Part shown: positions 58,768 to 64,000 of the stretch, piece by piece | Layout: each line of letters begins with the position of its first letter | Position numbering within the stretch: the stretch's first letter is position 1 | Origin: Thermohalobaculum xanthum | GTDB taxonomy: Bacteria > Pseudomonadota > Alphaproteobacteria > Rhodobacterales > Rhodobacteraceae | DNA: 64,000 nt | Direction: 5' to 3' | Assembly: GCF_016623495.1 (NCBI RefSeq) | Contig: NZ_JAEHHL010000001.1 | Coordinates: 62,001-126,000 of the forward strand | Made by a program: the position numbers and the translations under genes | Notes under the pieces: model-generated | What the model was told of the DNA's origin: nothing | Seen by the model: the letters and a program-made list of their open reading frames with translations, nothing else | The model's database searches: none

Positions 58768-59819
58768 GCCCCGAGGCGACGCTGTCGGCCCGGCTCACCG
58801 TGGATCTCGATGCGCTGGCCGCGAACTGGAGGGCGCTCGACGCGCTATCCGGTGGTACCGCCTCGGCGGTCGTCAAGGCAGATGCCTATGGCCTGGGGGC
58901 CAAGAAGGTAGGACCAACGCTTGCCAGGGCGGGGGCGCGCCGCTTCTTCGTCGCATTGCCCGACGAAGGAGCGGCGCTGCGGGGTGCCCTGGGACCCGGC
59001 CCGGAAATCTGCATCCTGGGCGGTTTCGCCCCGGCTGACATCAGCCTCTTTCGCGACCACGGGCTTGTGCCGGTCCTGAACTCGGCCGCGCAGGCGCGCG
59101 CATGGTTCGACGCGATGCCCGGCGCCGCTGCCGGGCTTCAGGTCGACAGCGGGATGAACCGGCTGGGGATGGAGGCCGAGGAACTCGCGTCGATCCTGCC
59201 GCTGCCCGATGCCGTCGGCTTCGTGACGAGTCATCTCGCCTGCGCCGACGAGCCCGAGCATCCGCAGAACGCGACGCAGCTGGCTGCATTTCGCGCAATG
59301 ACCGATGGGCTTGGCCTGCCGCGTTCGCTGGCGGCGACCGGCGGCATCCTGCTGGGAGAGGCCTTCCGCTTCGACTTCACGCGCCCGGGTGTCGGCATCT
59401 ATGGTGGCGCGCCCTTCACCGACGCGCGCGCAGTCGTGACGCTCGAGGCTCCCATCATCCAGGTCCGCGACGTCGCCCCGGGCGAGAGCGTGGGCTATGG
59501 CGCTGCATGGAGGGCGTCGCAGCCGGCCTGGATCGCGACCATCGCCGCGGGATACGCCGACGGCATTCTGCGCGCCGCAGGGCAGGGCGGGCTTTCTGCG
59601 TTCTGGCAGGGTCGCCGGCTGCCGCTTGTCGGGCGCGTCTCGATGGATTTGATCACGCTCGATGTCTCGCGGTGCGAAGGGATCGGTCCCGGGGCGATGA
59701 TCGAGCTGCTGGGCACCTCGCAAGGCGTCGATGACGTCGCAGCCGCGGCGGGGACGATTGGCTACGAGGTCCTGACAAGTCTTGGAAGCAGGTACGCCCG
59801 GCGCTATACGGGGGGCTGA
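58764..59819 (+). CDS. alr: Alanine racemase
   Basis: A 351-residue fold type III PLP enzyme that makes D-alanine for peptidoglycan. The PLP lysine is Lys 38 in AVVKADAYGLG, and the catalytic Tyr is Tyr 245 in ESVGYGAAW. VGRVSMDLITLD is another signature. GTG 58764 overlaps the dnaB stop (GTGA), the usual dnaB-alr arrangement in these bacteria. A start at 58764 aligns with the family. Confidence 0.95.
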   Translation: MSPEATLSARLTVDLDALAANWRALDALSGGTASAVVKADAYGLGAKKVGPTLARAGARRFFVALPDEGAALRGALGPGPEICILGGFAPADISLFRDHGLVPVLNSAAQARAWFDAMPGAAAGLQVDSGMNRLGMEAEELASILPLPDAVGFVTSHLACADEPEHPQNATQLAAFRAMTDGLGLPRSLAATGGILLGEAFRFDFTRPGVGIYGGAPFTDARAVVTLEAPIIQVRDVAPGESVGYGAAWRASQPAWIATIAAGYADGILRAAGQGGLSAFWQGRRLPLVGRVSMDLITLDVSRCEGIGPGAMIELLGTSQGVDDVAAAAGTIGYEVLTSLGSRYARRYTGG

Positions 59820-59846
59820 CTGCCGCTTGCTACACGAACGGAGCCG

Positions 59847-60641
59847 ATGGCCATCCTTTCGCTTATCCAGGGGTTTCTCGCCTCCATCGGTGCTGCCGTG
59901 CTGGGCTTATGCCAGGCTGCGGGGCACCTGACGCTTTTCGCAGGCGCCTCGACCAGCCACATTGTCCGGCCTCCGATCTATCCGGTCGAGCTGTGGCGCC
60001 AGTTCCTGCGGATCGGCTATTTCTCGCTTCCGGTGGTGGGGCTGACGGCGCTCTTCACCGGTGCGGCGCTCGCGCTGCAGATCTATATCGGCGGCAGCCG
60101 CTTCAACGCGGAATCGGTGGTGCCCTCGATCGTGGCCATCGGCATGACGCGCGAACTGGGGCCCGTGCTTGGTGCCCTGATGGTGGCGGGGCGCGTCTCC
60201 GCGTCGATTGCTGCGGAAATCGGCACGATGCGCGTGACCGAGCAGATCGACGCGCTTACGACGCTGTCCACCAACCCGTTGAAATACCTCGTTGTCCCGC
60301 GCCTCGTCGCGGCCACGATCGCGCTGCCCATGCTTGCCTTCCTCGGCGATATCATCGGCATCATGGGGGCGTTCCTGGTTGGGGTGGGTCGTCTGGGCTT
60401 CAACGAGGCGACATATATTCAGATCACCTGGGACTTCCTCGAGTTCGGGGATGTGACGTCGGGCCTGATCAAGGCGGCGGTCTTCGGCTTCATCATCGCG
60501 ATGATGGGGTGCTACCACGGTTACAATTCCGGCCGCGGCGCGCAGGGCGTCGGCCGCGCAACCACGAACGCGGTGGTGTCGGCTTCGGTCCTGATCTTTG
60601 CGTCGAACTACGTTCTCACCGAGATCCTGTTCGCCGCATGA
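59847..60641 (+). CDS. mlaE: MlaE-family lipid ABC transporter permease
   Basis: A 264-residue membrane permease. QFLRIGYFSLPVVGLTALFTGAALALQIY, VVPSIVAIGMTRELGPVLGALMVAGRVSASIAAEIGTMRVTEQIDALTTLSTNPLKYLVVPR (the core MlaE motif) and FGFIIAMMGCYHGYNSGRGAQGVGRATTNAVV are family signatures. With MlaF it moves phospholipids between the membranes to keep outer-membrane asymmetry. MlaD and MlaC are not encoded here. Its stop overlaps the mlaF start. Confidence 0.93.
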   Translation: MAILSLIQGFLASIGAAVLGLCQAAGHLTLFAGASTSHIVRPPIYPVELWRQFLRIGYFSLPVVGLTALFTGAALALQIYIGGSRFNAESVVPSIVAIGMTRELGPVLGALMVAGRVSASIAAEIGTMRVTEQIDALTTLSTNPLKYLVVPRLVAATIALPMLAFLGDIIGIMGAFLVGVGRLGFNEATYIQITWDFLEFGDVTSGLIKAAVFGFIIAMMGCYHGYNSGRGAQGVGRATTNAVVSASVLIFASNYVLTEILFAA

Positions 60642-61408
60642 CCGAGACCGCCAAGATCGTTCTCGAAGGGGTGGCGAAGAGCTTTGGCTCGAAGCACGTG
60701 CTGCGCGGCGTCGACCTGTGCGTACAGCAGGGGCAATCGACCGTCATCATCGGAGGCTCGGGCACCGGCAAGTCGGTAACGCTGAAATGCGTCCTCGGCC
60801 TGATCTCGCCCGATGCCGGCAGCATCACGGTGGACGGCCAGGACGTCAGCCGCCTGCGCGGGCGGGCGCGCGAGACCATGCTCGACAAGTTCGGCATGCT
60901 GTTCCAGGGCGGCGCGCTGTTCGACTCGCTGCTTGTCTGGGAGAACGTGGCGTTTCGCATGCTGCAGGGCCGGCGCAAACTGCCCCGGCACGACGCCCGC
61001 GATCTGGCCATCGAGAAGCTTCGGCGTGTCGGCCTGACGCCGGAAACGGCCGACCTCTATCCGGCCGAACTGTCGGGGGGCATGCAAAAGCGTGTCGGCC
61101 TCGCGCGCGCCATTGCGGCGGAGCCCGAGATCATCTTCTTCGACGAGCCCACGACCGGGCTCGATCCGATCATGGCCGACGTCATCAACGAGCTGATCCG
61201 CGAGATCGTGGTCGAGATGGGCGCAACGGCCATGACCATTACCCATGACATGTCCAGCGTGCGGAAGATCGCGGATCGCGTGGCGATGCTGCATGACGGC
61301 GTGATCCAGTGGGAAGGCCCCGTGGACGACATCGACGCGACCGAGAACCCTTACGTCCACCAGTTCGTCAACGGGCTGGCCGAGGGCCCGATCGAAGCGA
61401 TCCGCTGA
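60638..61408 (+). CDS. mlaF: MlaF-type ABC transporter ATP-binding protein
   Basis: A 256-residue ABC ATPase: Walker A IIGGSGTGKS (39-46), signature LSGGM (145-149), Walker B IIFFDEP (165-171), and the switch His in TMTITHDM. It drives lipid transport through MlaE. The Q-loop reads MLFQGGALFDSL, typical of MlaF. ATG overlaps the mlaE stop by four bases, and the downstream stop-start (TGATG) overlaps a hypothetical membrane gene. Confidence 0.93.
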   Translation: MTETAKIVLEGVAKSFGSKHVLRGVDLCVQQGQSTVIIGGSGTGKSVTLKCVLGLISPDAGSITVDGQDVSRLRGRARETMLDKFGMLFQGGALFDSLLVWENVAFRMLQGRRKLPRHDARDLAIEKLRRVGLTPETADLYPAELSGGMQKRVGLARAIAAEPEIIFFDEPTTGLDPIMADVINELIREIVVEMGATAMTITHDMSSVRKIADRVAMLHDGVIQWEGPVDDIDATENPYVHQFVNGLAEGPIEAIR

Positions 61409-61770
61409 TGTCGGATATCTCGCTGCGCTTCTCGGCGTTCGAGCTCCTGCTGATCGCGTATCTTGGGCTCGCACCGCTCCTGATGGCCGTGGCGCTGGTG
61501 GTGCGGGCTGTCGGGGCCAGCCCGTGGGCGCGCCGCATCGCGTTCGCCGGGCTGGTGTCGTTGGGTCTGGCGGTGGCGGACGCCGCGCTCGGGCATTATT
61601 CCGACACCGAGGTCCTGGGCGGGGCGGGGAGGGCTGCTGGCCTTGCCGCTGGCGCAGTCGCCTGGGCGATGACGGCGCTGCGGGCGACCGGTCGGCGCTG
61701 GATGGACCTCGCGGTGCTCGCCCTTCCCGCAGCACTCGGGGCGGCACTGATCTGGCTCGAGCATGGCTGA
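61408..61770 (+). CDS. Hypothetical four-span membrane protein
   Basis: A 120-residue protein with about four hydrophobic segments (LLLIAYLGLAPLLMAVALVV, IAFAGLVSLGLAVADAAL, AAGLAAGAVAWAMTAL, LAVLALPAALGAALIWL). No known family was recognised. It is coupled at both ends: TGATG with mlaF and TGATG with the PqiA-like gene. The position suggests a role in envelope lipid transport, but this is inference. Confidence 0.7.
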   Translation: MSDISLRFSAFELLLIAYLGLAPLLMAVALVVRAVGASPWARRIAFAGLVSLGLAVADAALGHYSDTEVLGGAGRAAGLAAGAVAWAMTALRATGRRWMDLAVLALPAALGAALIWLEHG

Positions 61771-62219
61771 TGCTGGTTCTGCGGCTCGCGAATCTCGCGC
61801 TTCTTGCGCTCTATCCCGTGGCTTGGGTCTCGCCGCTCGCGACGGCGGGGCTGCTGCCGTGGTTCGAGGGCAGTCAGGTCAGCATTCTCGGCGGCCTCGG
61901 CGATCTGTGGCAGGTCGATGCAGGCCTCGCGGTGCTCGTCGCGCTGTTCGCGGTCGTGATCCCATACTGCAAGACGCTGACACTTGTCGCCGTGCAGTTC
62001 GGCTGGCTCGGGCGAAAGGCGATGCCGGCGGTCGAGGCACTGGGGAAGCTTTCGATGGTCGAGGTGTTTCTGGTCGCGGTCTATATCGTGGTCGTGAAGG
62101 GGGTAGGCTTGGGTCACGTGACGCCTGCTTGGGGGCTCTGGCTGTTCACGGCTTGCGTGCTGGGGCAGATGTGGGTCGCCCATGCCACCGCGCGGTTGAT
62201 GGCGGCGAGCCGGTCATGA
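61770..62219 (+). CDS. PqiA-family membrane protein (single domain)
   Basis: A 149-residue membrane protein with segments typical of paraquat-inducible protein A: SPLATAGLLPWFEGSQVSILGGLGDLW, ALFAVVIPYCKTLTLVAVQFGWLG and ALGKLSMVEVFLVAVYIVVVKG. In E. coli PqiA has two such units and works with the MCE protein PqiB; here there is one unit in an mlaEF cluster, consistent with lipid transport. No CxxC zinc ribbon precedes it. Confidence 0.8.
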   Translation: MLVLRLANLALLALYPVAWVSPLATAGLLPWFEGSQVSILGGLGDLWQVDAGLAVLVALFAVVIPYCKTLTLVAVQFGWLGRKAMPAVEALGKLSMVEVFLVAVYIVVVKGVGLGHVTPAWGLWLFTACVLGQMWVAHATARLMAASRS

Positions 62220-62274
62220 GCGGGCGGTCGATTGGTCTTGCGACCTGCCGCATGGTCGTGATGGTCTGACATCC

Positions 62275-63648
62275 ATGGCAAAACCCGCCCCACAGTTCGT
62301 CTGCAATTCCTGCGGCGCCGTCTATCGAAAGTGGCAGGGCCAGTGCGATGGCTGCGGCGAATGGAACACCCTGGCCGAGGAGGCCGCGCTCTCGGTTGCA
62401 GGGCCTGCCGCGAAATCCCTGGGCGCCACGCGCGGCCGCAGCATCCAGCTTGCACCGCTGGCGGGCGAGGACCGGCCGCCACCGCGCGCCGCCAGCCGCA
62501 TCGGAGAGCTTGACCGCGTTCTTGGCGGGGGATTGGTTCCCGGATCGGCGGTGCTGGTCGGCGGTGATCCGGGGATCGGGAAATCGACGCTGCTGCTGCA
62601 GGCGACTGCCGCCTTCGCGACCGCTGGCGCGCGCACGGTCTATGTCTCGGGCGAGGAGGCGATGGCGCAGGTGCGTATGCGTGCCATGCGTCTGGGGCTG
62701 TCGGACGCCGACGTTCAGCTGGCCGCCGAGACCAACCTGCGCGACATCCTCACCACGCTGGACGAATTGCGCCCGGACCTGGTGGTGATCGACTCGATCC
62801 AGACAATGTGGGCCGACAATGTCGAGAGCGCGCCGGGCTCGGTCGCGCAGGTTCGCGCCACCGCGCACGAGCTGACCTCCTTCGCCAAGCGTCGCGGCTC
62901 GGCGGTGATCATGGTGGGCCACGTCACGAAGGAGGGGCAGATCGCCGGGCCCCGGGTCGTCGAGCACATGGTCGATACGGTGCTCTACTTCGAAGGCGAG
63001 CGGGGCCACCAGTTCCGCATCCTGCGCGCGGTCAAGAACCGCTTCGGGCCGGCCGACGAGATCGGCGTCTTCGAGATGACGGGCGCAGGTCTTGCCGAGG
63101 TCACGAATCCCTCGGCGCTGTTCCTGGGCGATCGCGACGAGGGGGCGTCGGGCTCGGCGGTCTTCGCCGGGCTCGAGGGCACACGCCCCGTTCTGGTCGA
63201 GTTCCAGGCGCTTGTTGCGCCCTCGACGCTGGGCACGCCTCGGCGCGCAGTGGTCGGTTGGGACAGCTCGCGCCTCGCGATGATCCTCGCGGTCCTCGAG
63301 GCGCGCGCAGGCGTCAGCTTCGCGGGACAGGACGTCTATCTCAATGTCGCGGGCGGGCTGCGGGTGTCGGAACCGGCGGCCGACATGGCTGCGGCGGCGG
63401 CGCTGGTGTCGGCCATGACGGGCGAGGCATTACCGCCACGGTCGGTGCTTTTTGGCGAAATCAGCCTCTCGGGCGCGATTCGCCCGGTTGCACAGCCGGA
63501 ACTGCGCCTTAAAGAGGCCGAGAAGCTGGGCTTTAACACCGCGTACGTGCCAAAGCAGATGAAACCGGTGGAGGAGTCTGGCATAAAGCTACGGCGCATT
63601 GCCGATTTGCCGGATCTGGTCACAACCGTGTTCGATCCGAAGCAGTGA
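62275..63648 (+). CDS. radA: DNA repair protein RadA
   Basis: A 457-residue RadA/Sms. The N-terminal zinc finger has Cys 10, 13, 24 and 27. Walker A is GGDPGIGKST (96-105), and the RadA motif KNRFG is at 254-258. The C-terminal Lon-like domain includes VYLNVAGGLRVSEPAADMAAAAALVSAM and SVLFGEISLSGAIRPV. It is a helicase that extends recombination intermediates. ATG 62275 follows weak upstream sequence; the cvpA-like gene begins 25 bases later. Confidence 0.96.
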   Translation: MAKPAPQFVCNSCGAVYRKWQGQCDGCGEWNTLAEEAALSVAGPAAKSLGATRGRSIQLAPLAGEDRPPPRAASRIGELDRVLGGGLVPGSAVLVGGDPGIGKSTLLLQATAAFATAGARTVYVSGEEAMAQVRMRAMRLGLSDADVQLAAETNLRDILTTLDELRPDLVVIDSIQTMWADNVESAPGSVAQVRATAHELTSFAKRRGSAVIMVGHVTKEGQIAGPRVVEHMVDTVLYFEGERGHQFRILRAVKNRFGPADEIGVFEMTGAGLAEVTNPSALFLGDRDEGASGSAVFAGLEGTRPVLVEFQALVAPSTLGTPRRAVVGWDSSRLAMILAVLEARAGVSFAGQDVYLNVAGGLRVSEPAADMAAAAALVSAMTGEALPPRSVLFGEISLSGAIRPVAQPELRLKEAEKLGFNTAYVPKQMKPVEESGIKLRRIADLPDLVTTVFDPKQ

Positions 63649-63673
63649 GCGAGCGGGGTCGGGGGAGCGAGGA

Positions 63674-64000
63674 ATGGAGTTTACACTAGTCGATGGCGGC
63701 GTCGCGGCCGTGACGCTTATTTCCGGCCTCCTGGCCTATTCACGGGGCGTCACGCGCGAGATCTTCGCAATCGGCGGATGGATCATCGCCGCGCTGTCGG
63801 CGTTCTACCTCGCACCGATCCTCGAGCCGCTGATGCGCGAGGCACCCGTCGTCGGGCCGATCCTCGAGAGTTCGTGCGTCTTCTCGATGATCGCGGCCTT
63901 CACGCTGATCGTCGCGGTCGTGCTGCTGATCCTCTCGGTCTTCACGCCGCTTGCCTCGAGCCTCGTTCTGGGCTCGGCACTTGCGCCGATCGACCGCGTT
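63674..64000 (+). CDS. CvpA-family protein, 3' truncated by window edge
   Basis: The first 109 residues of a membrane protein: MEFTLVDGGVAAVTLISGLLAYSRGVTREIFAIGGWIIAALSAFYLAP, the standard CvpA start with three hydrophobic segments so far. ATG 63674 has GGGGGAGCGAGG upstream. CvpA follows radA and precedes purF in many alphaproteobacteria (colicin V production/envelope maintenance). The frame runs off the window. Confidence 0.88.
   Translation, partial: MEFTLVDGGVAAVTLISGLLAYSRGVTREIFAIGGWIIAALSAFYLAPILEPLMREAPVVGPILESSCVFSMIAAFTLIVAVVLLILSVFTPLASSLVLGSALAPIDRV

Overview
The window is chromosomal DNA of very high GC content from an alphaproteobacterium, most likely a Rhodobacterales (Rhodobacteraceae or Roseobacter-group) species. 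The signs are an RbaV/RbaW/RbaY partner-switching module, a DksA that keeps only one zinc-finger cysteine, DUF6494/DUF6505/DUF3305/DUF3306 genes around a formate dehydrogenase, and an oxygen-requiring cobalamin pathway with BluB, CobN and CobW. No tRNA, rRNA, insertion sequence, prophage or CRISPR array was seen. Both ends cut a gene: a CaiB/BaiF CoA-transferase on the left and a CvpA-family protein on the right. Layout: 1-16 kb holds mixed housekeeping and regulatory genes. They are a CAP-domain RTX exoprotein, a class II aldolase, an Hpt protein beside rbaY/rbaV/rbaW, phhB, an EamA transporter, an M48 protease, a TetR/AhpD-like divergent pair, and a MoxR-GNAT-DUF2927-small protein-VWA operon in which the DUF2927 gene is frameshifted. 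16-24 kb carries dksA, malate synthase G with a GlcG-like protein, a LysR regulator and a CYTH-CHAD protein. 23-26 kb carries a sugar-acid catabolic set on the minus strand (SDR, fumarylacetoacetate hydrolase family, 3-hydroxyisobutyrate dehydrogenase family). 25.7-39.4 kb is a complete periplasmic formate dehydrogenase locus. Divergent from about 30.3 kb, the minus strand encodes a large multi-[4Fe-4S] protein, DUF6494, an Mrp/ApbC ATPase, a degenerate biotin/lipoate ligase-like protein and DUF6505. The plus strand encodes DUF3305, DUF3306, a TorD-type chaperone, a tiny Tat-signal protein, FdhA, FdhB, FdhC, a WD40-cytochrome c fusion and a 40-residue membrane protein. 39.4-55.3 kb is a cobalamin locus: a PduX-like threonine kinase, cobC, cobD, cobO, cobN, cobW, bluB, cobalt transporter cbtAB behind a cobalamin riboswitch, cobK, cbiD, cobA and cobB. 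A DMSP-lyase-type cupin and two acetyltransferases are built into the riboswitch operon through 4-base or 1-base overlaps. 55.4-64 kb is core: adenine deaminase, dnaB (with a DnaA box upstream), alr, an MlaE/MlaF lipid transporter with two small membrane proteins, radA and cvpA. The locus most likely to contain undescribed biology is the formate dehydrogenase neighbourhood: the WD40-cytochrome c protein, the 40-residue membrane protein, and the Fe-S/Mrp/degenerate-ligase set. Second is the cupin inserted in the B12 operon.
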